From Pseudomonas asplenii (GTDB lineage Bacteria > Pseudomonadota > Gammaproteobacteria > Pseudomonadales > Pseudomonadaceae), in assembly GCF_900105475.1 (NCBI RefSeq), contig NZ_LT629777.1, positions 1,860,001 through 1,924,000 of the forward strand: a stretch of 64,000 nt of DNA, read 5' to 3'. Both the position numbers and the translations under genes were made by a program. The notes under the pieces were generated by a model. The model saw only the letters and a list, made by a program, of their open reading frames with translations, ran no database searches and was not told the origin of the DNA. Shown one piece after another: positions 46,945 to 56,485 of this stretch. Each line of letters begins with the position of its first letter. Positions within the stretch are counted from its first letter, which is position 1.

Positions 46945-47730
46945 TCAGAGATCGGCTGGCAGCGGTTGCTTGAGCCACAGTTGGGCGTTTTTGTCCAGGC
47001 TGCCGTCGGCCTTGGCGGCGGCGAGGATCTGGTTCACTTTTTCCAGCAGGGCCGGTTCGTTCTTGTTCAGGCCGACATAGACCGGGGAGTCCTTGAGCTT
47101 CACCTTCATCGCCGGAATCCGTTTCGGGTTGCGCTCGGCAATTGCGACCATCACTACGTTGCCGCTGGCAATCAGATCGACCTGGCCGGCGAGGTAGGCG
47201 GCGATGGTCGAGTTGTTGTCTTCGAAGCGTTTGATCGTCACGCCCTGGGGCGCCACGGCGGTCAGTTCGATATCCTCGATGGCGCCGCGGGTGACACTGA
47301 TGGTCTTGCCCTTGAGGTCGTCCAGGCTGGCGATCGCGGCGTCAGGTGGGCCGAAGACCGCGAGATAGAACGGCGCGTAGGCCCGGGAGAAGTCGATGAC
47401 CTTTTCCCGCTCGGCGTTCTTGCCGAGGCTGGAGATCACCAGGTCGACCTTGCCGGTGGTCAGGAACGGAATACGGTTGGTGCTGTTGACCGGGGTCAGT
47501 TCCAGTTTGACCTTGAGCTGCTCTGCCAGCAGCTTCGCCGTGTCGATGTCCAGGCCACGGGGTTTCATGTCCGGGCCGACCGAGCCGAAGGGCGGGAAGT
47601 CCTGAGGCACGGCGACCTTGAGGGTGCCACGGGCAACGATATCGTCCAGGCCGTTGGCCTGGGCGGTTGCCTGGCCCAGCATCAGGCTGGTGAACAGGGC
47701 TGCGAGCAGGGCGCTGAAGCCTTTGGTCAT
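46945..47730 (-). CDS. Periplasmic amino-acid-binding protein of the ABC transporter
   Basis: A 261-residue family 3 solute-binding protein started at MTKGFSALLAALFTSL (ATG 47730), with a signal peptide ending about TAQA. Typical marks are GTLKVAVPQDFPPFGSVGPDMKPRGLDIDTAKLLAEQL and DLVISSLGKNAEREKVIDFSRAYAPF. Ligand is probably a polar or charged amino acid. First gene of the transporter operon and divergent from the GntR gene across 256 bp. Confidence 0.94.
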   Translation of the reverse strand: MTKGFSALLAALFTSLMLGQATAQANGLDDIVARGTLKVAVPQDFPPFGSVGPDMKPRGLDIDTAKLLAEQLKVKLELTPVNSTNRIPFLTTGKVDLVISSLGKNAEREKVIDFSRAYAPFYLAVFGPPDAAIASLDDLKGKTISVTRGAIEDIELTAVAPQGVTIKRFEDNNSTIAAYLAGQVDLIASGNVVMVAIAERNPKRIPAMKVKLKDSPVYVGLNKNEPALLEKVNQILAAAKADGSLDKNAQLWLKQPLPADL

Positions 47731-47845
47731 GGCGGGTCTCCGAATGCAAAAAGGGGATGTTGGCTGCCTGGAAACATTGCACAGCCCATGCCATGCCGGT
47801 CGCAAAGCCCGCTGTTGCTGGCCTCGGTAGGCTTTTCATGGTCTT

Positions 47846-47860
47846 ACTGGTCTGAACAGT
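47846..47860. promoter_or_regulatory. Candidate GntR operator
   Basis: ACTG-N7-CAGT, with a TGGTCTGAACAG core, is found in the divergent region between binding-protein and regulator genes. FadR-family operators are often short TGGTC/GACCA-type palindromes. The match is weak and is offered as a candidate only. Confidence 0.3.
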
Positions 47861-47986
47861 TGTCAGCGTTTGCGCACCGTTATCGGGCATTCGGCGTGCG
47901 GGCCGAACCAGTGCTGGGCGCGACTTGCCGCCCGCTCGCAATAGCTTTACAACTAGTGCTCCACCGGACCGACCAGCCTGAACACA

Positions 47987-48685
47987 ATGAACTCGATTTC
48001 CCGCGCCGTACCTGAAGTGGCGCTGCAAGCCATTCGTAAACTGATCAGCGAGGAGGGCTTCGGCCCGGGCGACGCGCTGCCTTCGCAGCGAGACCTGGCG
48101 CAGCGCCTGGGGATAAGCCGGGCATCGCTGCGCGAGGCGCTGTCGTCCCTCAGCGCGCTGGGAGTGATCAGCGTGCAGCCGGGCAAGGGCGTGTTCGTCC
48201 AGGCACCCTCACAAGCGCCGGTGACAGGCGGCCTGGCCTGGCCGTTCGCGGCCCAGGCGTCGGCCGAAGACATCTTCCAGTTGCGTTATGCGCTCGAAGG
48301 TTTTGCCGCCGGGCTGGCGGCGGTCACGCTGACGGCGGATGAGCTGGATGCGCTGCAGGACAATGTCGACGCCATGCGCGCCGAACTGCGCGCCGCAGAT
48401 TTCGAGGCTGCCGCCCGGCTGGATTTCGATTTTCACCGGCGCATCCTGCTGGCCAGTGGCAATCAGGCGATGCTGGGGATTCTCAGCGCCACCGCCGAAC
48501 TGTTCCTGGAGAGCCAGAAGTTGCCGTTCATCCGCGCCGAGCGGGCGATGGAGACCTGGCAGGAACATCGCAAGATCCTCCGTGCCCTGGCTCGGCGCGC
48601 TTCGGGGCCGGCGCAGAAGGCTATGCAGGAGCATGTGCGCAATGCCGCGCTGCGTACCGGGATCGCTTTTGTGACGCCCGCCTGA
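47987..48685 (+). CDS. FadR-subfamily GntR transcriptional regulator
   Basis: A 232-residue regulator. The N-terminal winged helix (LISEEGFGPGDALPSQRDLAQRLGISRASLREALSSLSALGVISVQPGKGVFV) is followed by a FadR/VanR-type all-helical FCD ligand domain with metal-binding pattern (RLDFDFHRRILLASGNQAML). It probably controls the divergent amino-acid transporter in response to a related metabolite. Confidence 0.93.
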   Translation: MNSISRAVPEVALQAIRKLISEEGFGPGDALPSQRDLAQRLGISRASLREALSSLSALGVISVQPGKGVFVQAPSQAPVTGGLAWPFAAQASAEDIFQLRYALEGFAAGLAAVTLTADELDALQDNVDAMRAELRAADFEAAARLDFDFHRRILLASGNQAMLGILSATAELFLESQKLPFIRAERAMETWQEHRKILRALARRASGPAQKAMQEHVRNAALRTGIAFVTPA

Positions 48686-48851
48686 TCCTCGCTGAAGCTA
48701 CTTGCACAAGTAAGTGCGGTTCTCACCGTTTTGCCCATACTCAAACCCATGGGGCCTCATAGTTAGACTCAATCATCTGCGGCTTCCTGTACGTAGGAAG
48801 GACGGCTATGATGGGCAACGTTTTTTTTGGCTCACCACTGCGGAGATTTCC

Positions 48852-49181
48852 ATGAGCAGCGATCTTATCAAGCACGTCACCGACGCGTCCTTCGAGACAG
48901 AAGTTCTGAAGGCCGAGCGCCCTGTGCTGGTTGACTACTGGGCTGAGTGGTGTGGTCCCTGCAAAATGATCGCGCCGGTTCTGGACGATATCGCCAGCGC
49001 CTACGAAGGCAAGCTGACCATCGCCAAGCTGAACATCGACGAGAACTCGGAAACCCCGGCCAAGCACGGCGTGCGTGGCATTCCGACCCTGATGCTGTTC
49101 AAGAACGGCAACGTCGAGGCGACCAAGGTCGGCGCACTGTCGAAGTCCCAGCTGCAAGCTTTCCTCGACGCTCACATCTGA
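48852..49181 (+). CDS. trxA: Thioredoxin
   Basis: The 109-residue protein has the active site WCGPC (Cys34, Cys37) and cis-Pro GIPTL, typical of TrxA. It reduces cytoplasmic disulfides such as in ribonucleotide reductase. The ATG at 48852 follows GAGATTTCC and gives the standard N-terminus ([15 protein letters not shown]). It is upstream of rho, as in E. coli and P. aeruginosa. Confidence 0.98.
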   Translation: MSSDLIKHVTDASFETEVLKAERPVLVDYWAEWCGPCKMIAPVLDDIASAYEGKLTIAKLNIDENSETPAKHGVRGIPTLMLFKNGNVEATKVGALSKSQLQAFLDAHI

Positions 49182-49189
49182 GTGTCATC

Positions 49190-49218
49190 AAAAAGCCCCG
49201 CAAATTGCGGGGCTTTTT
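49190..49218 (+). terminator. Rho-independent terminator after trxA
   Basis: AAAAAGCCCCGC and GCGGGGCTTTTT form a 12-bp stem with a 5-base loop right after the trxA stop, with T residues behind it. Confidence 0.94.
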
Positions 49219-49362
49219 CGTTGTTTAGGGCTAGACGCTGCCAAAAGCAGGTGTTACATTCGGTCCCGCACTGGTTTCTCCAGTGCCCCCTGCAAGCCGT
49301 CGCCGACGCACTCCTTTTCGAACAAGTACGCGATCCTGTCGCCTTCTCTGCGGCGCGGCCTC

Positions 49363-49381
49363 ATTAAGCCAAAAGCTTAAT
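49363..49381 (+). promoter_or_regulatory. Hairpin in the rho leader
   Basis: ATTAAGC-N5-GCTTAAT is a perfect 7-bp-arm palindrome followed by a C-rich stretch (TTCCCCCCCTC), 35 bp before the rho ATG. Rho is known to autoregulate through its leader in E. coli; C-rich, unstructured segments resemble rut sites. The link is inference. Confidence 0.5.
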
Positions 49382-49416
49382 TTCCCCCCCTCTATAAATG
49401 ATTACGTCATTCCTAT

Positions 49417-50676
49417 ATGAATCTGACTGAACTCAAGCAAAAGCCGATTACCGAACTGCTCGAATTGGCCGAACAAATGGGCATAGAGAACATGGCCCGT
49501 TCGCGCAAGCAGGATGTGATTTTCTCCCTGCTGAAAAAGCACGCGAAAAGCGGTGAGGAAATCTCTGGTGATGGCGTGCTGGAGATCCTCCAGGACGGCT
49601 TCGGCTTCCTTCGTTCTTCCGACGCGTCCTACCTGGCCGGTCCCGATGACATCTACGTGTCGCCGAGCCAGATCCGTCGTTTCAACTTGCGCACCGGTGA
49701 CACCATCGTTGGCAAGATCCGCCCTCCAAAGGAAGGCGAGCGTTATTTCGCCCTGCTCAAGGTCGACACGATCAACTACGATCGTCCGGAAAACGCCAAG
49801 AACAAGATTCTGTTCGAAAACCTGACGCCGCTGTTCCCCAACGAGCGCCTGAAGATGGAAGCCGGCAACGGTTCCACCGAAGACCTCACTGGCCGCGTCA
49901 TCGACCTCTGCGCCCCGATCGGCAAGGGTCAGCGTGGCCTGATCGTCGCCCCGCCGAAAGCGGGCAAGACCATCATGCTGCAGAACATCGCGGCCAACAT
50001 CACCCGTAACAATCCCGAGTGCCACCTGATCGTCCTGTTGATCGACGAGCGCCCGGAAGAAGTGACCGAGATGCAGCGCACCGTGCGCGGCGAAGTGGTT
50101 GCCTCGACGTTCGACGAGCCGCCGACCCGCCACGTGCAGGTGGCCGAAATGGTCATCGAGAAAGCCAAGCGCCTGGTCGAGCACAAGAAGGACGTCGTGA
50201 TCCTGCTGGACTCCATCACCCGTCTGGCCCGTGCCTACAACACCGTGATCCCGAGCTCCGGCAAGGTCCTGACCGGTGGTGTCGATGCCCACGCCCTGGA
50301 GAAGCCGAAGCGTTTCTTCGGTGCCGCGCGTAACATCGAAGAAGGCGGTTCGCTGACCATCATCGCCACCGCACTGGTTGAAACCGGTTCGAAGATGGAC
50401 GAAGTGATCTACGAAGAGTTCAAGGGCACCGGTAACATGGAACTGCCGCTGGACCGCAAGATCGCCGAAAAACGCGTCTTCCCGGCGATCAACATCAACC
50501 GTTCCGGTACCCGCCGCGAAGAGTTGCTGACGGCCGACGACGAGTTGCAACGCATGTGGATCCTGCGCAAGCTGCTGCATCCGATGGATGAAGTAGCGGC
50601 CATCGAGTTCCTGATCGACAAGCTGAAAGCGACCAAGACCAACGATGAGTTCTTCCTGTCGATGAAACGCAAGTAA
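49417..50676 (+). CDS. rho: Transcription termination factor Rho
   Basis: The 419-residue protein has the complete Rho layout: N-terminal three-helix bundle and RNA-binding OB fold ([17 protein letters not shown]), Walker A PPKAGKT, Walker [18 protein letters not shown]- and R-loop region ([15 protein letters not shown]) and C-terminal motor domain. It forms the hexameric helicase that ends unprotected transcripts. It follows trxA after a 235-bp gap. Confidence 0.99.
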   Translation: MNLTELKQKPITELLELAEQMGIENMARSRKQDVIFSLLKKHAKSGEEISGDGVLEILQDGFGFLRSSDASYLAGPDDIYVSPSQIRRFNLRTGDTIVGKIRPPKEGERYFALLKVDTINYDRPENAKNKILFENLTPLFPNERLKMEAGNGSTEDLTGRVIDLCAPIGKGQRGLIVAPPKAGKTIMLQNIAANITRNNPECHLIVLLIDERPEEVTEMQRTVRGEVVASTFDEPPTRHVQVAEMVIEKAKRLVEHKKDVVILLDSITRLARAYNTVIPSSGKVLTGGVDAHALEKPKRFFGAARNIEEGGSLTIIATALVETGSKMDEVIYEEFKGTGNMELPLDRKIAEKRVFPAININRSGTRREELLTADDELQRMWILRKLLHPMDEVAAIEFLIDKLKATKTNDEFFLSMKRK

Positions 50677-50690
50677 GTCGAACAGAGCAG

Positions 50691-50715
50691 AAAAGCCGGG
50701 GAAACCCGGCTTTTT
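50691..50715 (+). terminator. Rho-independent terminator after rho
   Basis: AAAAGCCGGG-GAAA-CCCGGCTTTTT: a perfect stem with a GNRA-type tetraloop and T-run, 14 bp after the rho stop. Confidence 0.94.
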
Positions 50716-50817
50716 GCTGTCTGGACGCCAGCCAGCGTGCGTGTTCGCTTGCACGATATCGGGGCGAACCGGGTACACTGCCCACCCCGAACGCCACGGA
50801 CCCTACGAGGCTCACGC

Positions 50818-52284
50818 ATGCAGTATCGCGACTTGCGCGACTTTATCAGCGGCCTGGAACAGCGCGGCGAACTCAAGCGCATTCAGGTTCCGGTGTCCCC
50901 CATCCTGGAAATGACCGAGGTCTGCGACCGCACCCTGCGGGCCAAGGGCCCGGCGCTGCTGTTCGAAAAGCCCACCGGCTTCGATATCCCGGTGCTCGGC
51001 AACCTCTTTGGCACCCCGCACCGGGTCGCCCTGGGCATGGGCGCCGATGATGTCGGTGAGCTGCGTGAAATCGGCAAGCTGCTGGCCTTCCTCAAGGAGC
51101 CGGAGCCGCCCAAGGGGCTCAAGGATGCCTGGTCCAAGCTGCCGATCTTCCGCAAGATCATTGCCATGGCCCCCAAGGTCGTCAAGGACGCAGCCTGCCA
51201 GGAGATCGTCATCGAGGGTGACGACGTCGACCTCGGCAAGCTGCCGGTGCAGCACTGCTGGCCGGGCGACGTGGCGCCGCTGATCACCTGGGGCCTGACG
51301 GTCACCAAGGGGCCGAACAAGGATCGCCAGAACCTCGGCATCTATCGCCAGCAGGTGATCGCCCGCAACAAGGTGATCATGCGCTGGCTCAGTCATCGTG
51401 GCGGCGCGCTGGATTATCGCGAGTGGTGCGAAAAGCATCCGGGCCAGCCGTTCCCGGTATCCGTGGCCCTGGGCGCGGACCCTGCGACCATCCTCGGTGC
51501 AGTCACACCGGTGCCGGACAGCCTGTCCGAGTACGCCTTCGCCGGCCTGCTGCGGGGCAATCGCACCGAGCTGGTGAAATGCCGTGGCAATGACCTGCAG
51601 GTTCCGGCCACCGCCGAGATCATCCTCGAAGGCGTGATCCATCCGGGCGAAATGGCCCCGGAAGGCCCGTATGGCGACCACACCGGCTACTACAATGAAG
51701 TTGACGACTTCCCGGTGTTCACCGTCGAGCGCATCACCCACCGGATCAAGCCGATCTACCACAGCACCTACACCGGACGGCCGCCGGATGAGCCGGCGAT
51801 TCTGGGTGTGGCGTTGAATGAAGTATTCGTGCCGATCCTGCAGAAGCAATTCCCGGAAATCACCGATTTCTACCTGCCGCCCGAGGGTTGCTCGTACCGG
51901 ATGGCCGTGGTGACGATGAAAAAGTCCTATCCGGGCCATGCCAAGCGCGTGATGCTGGGCGTCTGGTCGTTTTTGCGACAGTTCATGTACACCAAGTTCG
52001 TTATTGTCACCGACGACGATATCAACGCACGGGACTGGAACGACGTGATCTGGGCCATCACCACGCGCATGGACCCCAAGCGCGACACGGTGATGATCGA
52101 CAACACGCCGATCGACTACCTCGACTTCGCCTCGCCGATCTCCGGCCTGGGTTCGAAGATGGGGCTGGATGCCACCCACAAGTGGCCCGGTGAGACCACG
52201 CGTGAGTGGGGTCGGGTGATCGTCAAGGATGAAGCCGTAACCCGGCGGATCGATGCCATCTGGAATCAGTTAGGAATAGATTGA
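50818..52284 (+). CDS. ubiD: 3-octaprenyl-4-hydroxybenzoate carboxy-lyase
   Basis: UbiD decarboxylates polyprenyl-4-hydroxybenzoate in ubiquinone synthesis with the prenylated-FMN cofactor made by UbiX. The 488-residue protein started at [14 protein letters not shown] is full length. It has the ERMEA-like triad region ([26 protein letters not shown], with catalytic Glu) and DATHKWPGE at the end. It shares one base with the following reductase gene, as ubiD and fre are adjacent in E. coli. Confidence 0.97.
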   Translation: MQYRDLRDFISGLEQRGELKRIQVPVSPILEMTEVCDRTLRAKGPALLFEKPTGFDIPVLGNLFGTPHRVALGMGADDVGELREIGKLLAFLKEPEPPKGLKDAWSKLPIFRKIIAMAPKVVKDAACQEIVIEGDDVDLGKLPVQHCWPGDVAPLITWGLTVTKGPNKDRQNLGIYRQQVIARNKVIMRWLSHRGGALDYREWCEKHPGQPFPVSVALGADPATILGAVTPVPDSLSEYAFAGLLRGNRTELVKCRGNDLQVPATAEIILEGVIHPGEMAPEGPYGDHTGYYNEVDDFPVFTVERITHRIKPIYHSTYTGRPPDEPAILGVALNEVFVPILQKQFPEITDFYLPPEGCSYRMAVVTMKKSYPGHAKRVMLGVWSFLRQFMYTKFVIVTDDDINARDWNDVIWAITTRMDPKRDTVMIDNTPIDYLDFASPISGLGSKMGLDATHKWPGETTREWGRVIVKDEAVTRRIDAIWNQLGID

Positions 52285-53252
52285 TGCGTGTGACCTTGCA
52301 GCCCTCTGGAGCCGTGCTGGAGATACGGCCCGGCGAGCGGATTCTCGATGGCGCCCGGCGCCTGGGCTATGACTGCCCGCAAAGCTGTCGCAATGGCAAC
52401 TGTCATGTCTGCGCGGCGTTGCTGGTGGAAGGCCGGGTCGCGCAGGCAGGTGTCGTGCGTGACCATGGTGAGTTCTACACGTGTATCGCCGAGCCGCTGG
52501 AAGATTGCGTGGTGCTCTGGGACGGTGTCCTGGCCCTGGGAGAACTACCGGTGCGCAGCCTGACGTGTCAGTTGAGCGAATGTGTCGAAATCGGCGGTGA
52601 TGTCTGGCGGGTCCGACTGCGGACTCCTGCGGGCAAGCCGCCGCGTTATCACGCTGGGCAATACGTGATGATCGAGCGCGACAGCGGCGATAAATCGGCG
52701 TTTTCCCTGGCCTCGGCGCCACACGCCGGGCGCGATCTGGAGTTGCATGTGCTGGTTCGCGAAGCCAGTGCGCGCGGGCTGATCGAACAGTTGCAGCGCA
52801 ACCGGATGGCGCGGATCGAACTGCCATTCGGCGATACCCACCTGGCCGAACTGCCGGAGGCGCCGCTGGTGCTGATCGCGGCGGGCACCGGCATGGCGCA
52901 GATGCACAGCCTGATCGAGCATTGCCGTTCTCGGGGTTTCGAGTATCCGGTGCATCTGTATTGGGGTGTGCGGCGGCCCGAGGACTTCTACGAGCTGGAG
53001 CACTGGGACGAGTGGAAGAAGCTGCCCAACCTGTTCCTGCACAAGGTGGTCAGTGAGCTATGTGGCTGGGAAGGGCGTTGCGGCATGCTGCACGAGGCGG
53101 TCTGCGAGGATATCGCCGACCTGTCGAGTGTGCGGGTCTATGCCAGCGGTTCGCCGGCGATGATCTACGCAACCCTGGATGCGCTGGTGGAAGCGGGCAT
53201 GGATGCGCATCAGATGCGCGCTGATGCCTTCGCCTACGCGCCGAGGTCCTAG
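52284..53252 (+). CDS. 2Fe-2S ferredoxin / NAD(P)H-flavin oxidoreductase fusion
   Basis: A 322-residue protein. The N-terminal [2Fe-2S] domain has Cys35, Cys40, Cys43 and Cys67 (the C-x4-C-x2-C pattern of plant-type ferredoxins). It is followed by an FAD-binding domain (RYHAGQYVMIER) and NAD(P)-binding domain (LVLIAAGTGMAQMHSL, YWGVRRPEDFY). Such fusions belong to the CDP-6-deoxyglucoseen reductase/phenol hydroxylase reductase group. E. coli has the ferredoxin-less Fre here. The start overlaps ubiD by one base, so they are coupled; it might reduce flavin for the prenyl-FMN system. Confidence 0.92.
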   Translation: MRVTLQPSGAVLEIRPGERILDGARRLGYDCPQSCRNGNCHVCAALLVEGRVAQAGVVRDHGEFYTCIAEPLEDCVVLWDGVLALGELPVRSLTCQLSECVEIGGDVWRVRLRTPAGKPPRYHAGQYVMIERDSGDKSAFSLASAPHAGRDLELHVLVREASARGLIEQLQRNRMARIELPFGDTHLAELPEAPLVLIAAGTGMAQMHSLIEHCRSRGFEYPVHLYWGVRRPEDFYELEHWDEWKKLPNLFLHKVVSELCGWEGRCGMLHEAVCEDIADLSSVRVYASGSPAMIYATLDALVEAGMDAHQMRADAFAYAPRS

Positions 53253-53271
53253 CCAGCACCTCCCTGCACAG

Positions 53272-53754
53272 TCAGAACCTGACGCCCGTGGTGATCATCG
53301 CTGCATTGAACCCCAGCAGCACCAGCTCCGCTGCCACCGGCCCGTAATGGGTGCCGATCGACGGGATGATCACCGGCGCCACGCCCAGCCGGTTCAGCGG
53401 AATCTTGTCGCGGTACTCGCCGCGATAGCCTTGCAACAGCCCTCCCGTCACCTTCACATAGAGCGGATAACGTGCGCTGTCGTAACGCTTTCCGACATAG
53501 CCGTAGTACGAGCGTTGGCTGAACGAGTTGCGAAAGGTCGCCGCGCCGTACAGCCAGCCATCCCCATCATGACGTTCCAGGCCGATCAGGTCCTGGCGGT
53601 TGTTGTGTTCGGGCGCAGGTGAGTAGTGACGGGAATACAGGCTGGTCTGGGCATACCAGAAGCCCGGTTTCGGTGGTCCCTGCTCGGTGGCCAGGGCAGG
53701 TGTGGCTTGCCCCAGCAGCAGGGCGAAGGCTGCGGTGAGTATCGGTCTGTTCAT
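53272..53754 (-). CDS. Small outer-membrane beta-barrel protein, PagP-like
   Basis: A 160-residue protein. Signal peptide (MNRPILTAAFALLLGQATPALA) is followed by alternating amphipathic strands and a C-terminal Phe, the outer-membrane barrel signature. By eye it follows lipid A palmitoyltransferase PagP: GLERHDGDGWLYGAATFRNSF against [23 protein letters not shown], and IPSIGTHYGPV against LPLASVGYGPV. His43 and Asn76-Ser77 would match catalytic His33 and Asp76-Ser77 of E. coli PagP, with Asp changed to Asn. Homologues are often labelled glycerol-3-phosphate transporter, which does not fit. It lies opposite a TonB receptor. Confidence 0.7.
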   Translation of the reverse strand: MNRPILTAAFALLLGQATPALATEQGPPKPGFWYAQTSLYSRHYSPAPEHNNRQDLIGLERHDGDGWLYGAATFRNSFSQRSYYGYVGKRYDSARYPLYVKVTGGLLQGYRGEYRDKIPLNRLGVAPVIIPSIGTHYGPVAAELVLLGFNAAMITTGVRF

Positions 53755-54055
53755 GGTGCTTGACCCTTCGGGTGCAGGACGTTTCAAGAGTGGGCTGTTA
53801 TACGAAGCCAGCTCTGGGTCGTCAGTCCTTGGTGTCTGAAAGGTCTGTAGGAATTGTTGCGAGTAGAACGTTTGGTTTAGATATATTCGATTATGTTATT
53901 TATTTTATTTATTAAATATCTTTAAGGTATATGAATCGGACCACCGGCTGAGTATTTGCCAATCATCAACACAATGACCGACACCGTTCGCCACACGGAC
54001 CGATCGTGCGAACTCGAGGCATGACGCCTCGACTTTGGATTCCAAGGGGAGCGGT
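53755..54055. other. AT-rich intergenic region between the PagP-like gene and the TonB receptor
   Basis: A 301-bp gap without a gene. The segment 53870-53935 is strongly AT-rich (TTATTTATTTTATTTATTAAATATC), unlike the surrounding ~60% GC. A Fur-like 19-mer, GATTATGTTATTTATTTTA (53889-53907), matches 13 of 19 consensus positions. A 7-bp hairpin TCGAGGC/GCCTCGA (54014-54032) lies 12 bp before the receptor ribosome-binding site. The AT-rich DNA could also bind MvaT/H-NS. Confidence 0.5.
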
Positions 54056-56458
54056 ATGGGGAGCAACACGCAACACCGGCTGTACTCGGCGATTTTGTCC
54101 GCTCATTTGCTGACCGCCGCAGGTGCGATGAGCTTCACCCCGATAGCAACCGCCGATTCGGAAAACACCACGGCCGATGCGCCGAAACTCGATACCGTCA
54201 TCGTCACCGGCACTCGCGCCCAGGAGCGCACGGCCAGTGGCTCGCTGTCGCCGATCGACGTGATCAGTGGCGACAACCTGCGCAGCAGCGGTTCGGATGA
54301 ACTGGGCACGGTGCTGGCACGGCTGATTCCCTCGATCAATTTCCCACGCCCATCGCTGGTGGATGGTGCCGAGTTGGTGCGTCCGGCGCAATTGCGCGGC
54401 CTGTCGCCGGATCAGGTACTGGTGCTGGTCAACGGCAAGCGCCGGCATACCAGCGCCTTCGTCAACCTTGGCGGCGCGGTCGGACGTGGCTCGGCCCCGG
54501 CTGATCTGAATGCGATCCCGATTTCAGCGGTCGACCATATCGAGGTGCTGCGTGATGGTGCTTCGGCCCGCTACGGTTCCGATGCGATTGCCGGGGTGAT
54601 CAACGTGATCCTCAAGAGCGCCGACCAGGGGGGCTCGGTCTCCAGCAAGTTCGGCGAATACAAGAAGGGCGACGGCATTCATCGCCAGCTCGACGGCAAC
54701 AGCGGCTTTGCCCTGGGTGACAACGGTTTCTTCAACGTCTCGGGCGAAGGCTCTGACAACGACTACACCAACCGTGCCGGCAAGGACTATCGCCCGGCCA
54801 GCGTCGGTTCGACGACCTATGGCCAGCAGGTGTTCCGCCAGGGCGAGCCGTCGACCAACGAGGGCAAGCTGCAGTTCAACTCCGCCTACAGTTTCAATGA
54901 CGCTGCCGAACTCTACAGCTTTGGCGGCTATAGCAAGCGCCGGGGCGAAACCGCAGCGTTCTATCGGGCGAGCAACGCTTCGAACAACATTCCGGCGATC
55001 TTCCCCAATGGCTACCTGCCGCTGATCCACGGCAACCTAGAGGACACCTCGCTGGTGGTCGGCCTGCGTGGCCTGCTGATGGACGACTGGCACTATGACC
55101 TGTCGGCCAACTACGGCAAGAACGAGTACGAACTGAGTACCGAAACCATCAACACCTCGCTGGGCCTGAACAGCCCGCGCAAATTTGATAACGGCACCCT
55201 GAGCAACGACCAGCGCCAGTTGAACTTCGACCTGTCGCGCGAATTCAACCTCGGTTGGCTGCCTTACCCGGTGTCGGTGGCGCTGGGGGCCGAGTACCTG
55301 CGCCAGGGCTACCAGATCAGCGCCGGCCAGCCAGAGTCCTACTACCAGAGCGGCAGTTCCGGGCTGGGTGGGTTCCGCGCCGCGGATGCCGGCAGCTATT
55401 CGCGGCACAACTTCGCCCAGTATCTGGACCTGGAAACCAACTTCACCGAGAAGCTGAGTGCTTCGGCGGCGGTGCGGCATGAAGACTACAGCGATTTTGG
55501 CTCGAACGTCAGTGGCTCGTTGGCGGCCCGCTACGACTTCACTCCACAGGTGGCGGTGCGCGGCAGTATCTCCAACGGCTTCCGTGCGCCATCCCTGGCC
55601 CAGCAGAACTTTACCTACACCTCGTCGCAGTTGATCGGCTCGACCATCCAGGAGGCTGGCACGTTCGCCGCCAACAGCCAGGTGGCCAAGCTGCTCGGTG
55701 CTGAAGACCTGAAGGCGGAAAAGTCGCGCAACTACAGCCTCGGCCTGGTGCTGGAGCCGACGGATAACCTGACGGTCACGGCCGATTTCTACCGGATCGA
55801 CATTCGTGACCGGATCAGCCTGTCGTCCAACCTGGTGCTGAACAACGCGGCGATCAACTACCTGCAGGCCAACGGTGTCGGCAATATCAACTACACCAGC
55901 GCGCGTTATTTCACCAATGCCACCAACACCAGCACCAACGGCATCGACCTGGTGGCCAACTATCGCTATCAACTGGACAACGGCCTGCGCTGGAACAGCA
56001 CCCTGGGCTACAACTACAACCGGACCAAGGTCACCGATGTGAAGGACAACCCGGCGATCCTCAATCAGTTGGGGGTCAACCTGGTGCGGGTCGACCGCCG
56101 CGAGAGGCTCGGTCTGCTGGGGGATACTACGCCCCGGCACAAGTTGACCCTGGGCAACGACCTGAGCTTCGGCAATTGGGTGCTGCACAGCAACCTGACC
56201 CGCTACGGCTCGTTCACCAGTTACCAGGCCGATGCGGTCAATGACCAGACCTTCAAGGCGGCCTGGCTGCTGGACCTGGCGGCGGACTACAAGCTCAAGC
56301 AGTGGACCTTCACCGTGGGTGGCGACAACGTCACCGACAAGTATCCGGAAAAACTCAGTGCCTACGCTAACAGCGGCGGCAATCTGGCCTATAGCACTTA
56401 TTCGCCGTACGGTTACAGCGGTGCGTTTTATTACGGTAAAGTGACCTATAACTGGTAA
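54056..56458 (+). CDS. TonB-dependent outer-membrane receptor
   Basis: An 800-residue receptor started at MGSNTQHRLYSA, with AAGGGGAG just upstream. It has a signal peptide, TonB-box-like DTVIVTGTR, a plug domain (LGTVLARLIPSINFPRPS, LRGLSPDQVLVLVNGKRRHTSAFVNLGGAVGRGS, IEVLRDGASARYGSDAIAGVINVIL) and a 22-strand barrel ending in an aromatic residue (YGKVTYNW). It resembles receptors of the outer-membrane channel group that take up small organic or metal compounds; the ligand is unknown. No partner transporter is near. Confidence 0.93.
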   Translation: MGSNTQHRLYSAILSAHLLTAAGAMSFTPIATADSENTTADAPKLDTVIVTGTRAQERTASGSLSPIDVISGDNLRSSGSDELGTVLARLIPSINFPRPSLVDGAELVRPAQLRGLSPDQVLVLVNGKRRHTSAFVNLGGAVGRGSAPADLNAIPISAVDHIEVLRDGASARYGSDAIAGVINVILKSADQGGSVSSKFGEYKKGDGIHRQLDGNSGFALGDNGFFNVSGEGSDNDYTNRAGKDYRPASVGSTTYGQQVFRQGEPSTNEGKLQFNSAYSFNDAAELYSFGGYSKRRGETAAFYRASNASNNIPAIFPNGYLPLIHGNLEDTSLVVGLRGLLMDDWHYDLSANYGKNEYELSTETINTSLGLNSPRKFDNGTLSNDQRQLNFDLSREFNLGWLPYPVSVALGAEYLRQGYQISAGQPESYYQSGSSGLGGFRAADAGSYSRHNFAQYLDLETNFTEKLSASAAVRHEDYSDFGSNVSGSLAARYDFTPQVAVRGSISNGFRAPSLAQQNFTYTSSQLIGSTIQEAGTFAANSQVAKLLGAEDLKAEKSRNYSLGLVLEPTDNLTVTADFYRIDIRDRISLSSNLVLNNAAINYLQANGVGNINYTSARYFTNATNTSTNGIDLVANYRYQLDNGLRWNSTLGYNYNRTKVTDVKDNPAILNQLGVNLVRVDRRERLGLLGDTTPRHKLTLGNDLSFGNWVLHSNLTRYGSFTSYQADAVNDQTFKAAWLLDLAADYKLKQWTFTVGGDNVTDKYPEKLSAYANSGGNLAYSTYSPYGYSGAFYYGKVTYNW

Positions 56459-56485
56459 TGATTCAGGAGTCCCGAGCGATTCGTC

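Noticed and set aside
53272..53754. Annotation as sn-glycerol-3-phosphate transporter
   Set aside because: The protein is only 160 residues with a signal peptide and barrel-like strands and no multiple membrane helices. The true GlpT is the 449-residue gene at 57171-58520.
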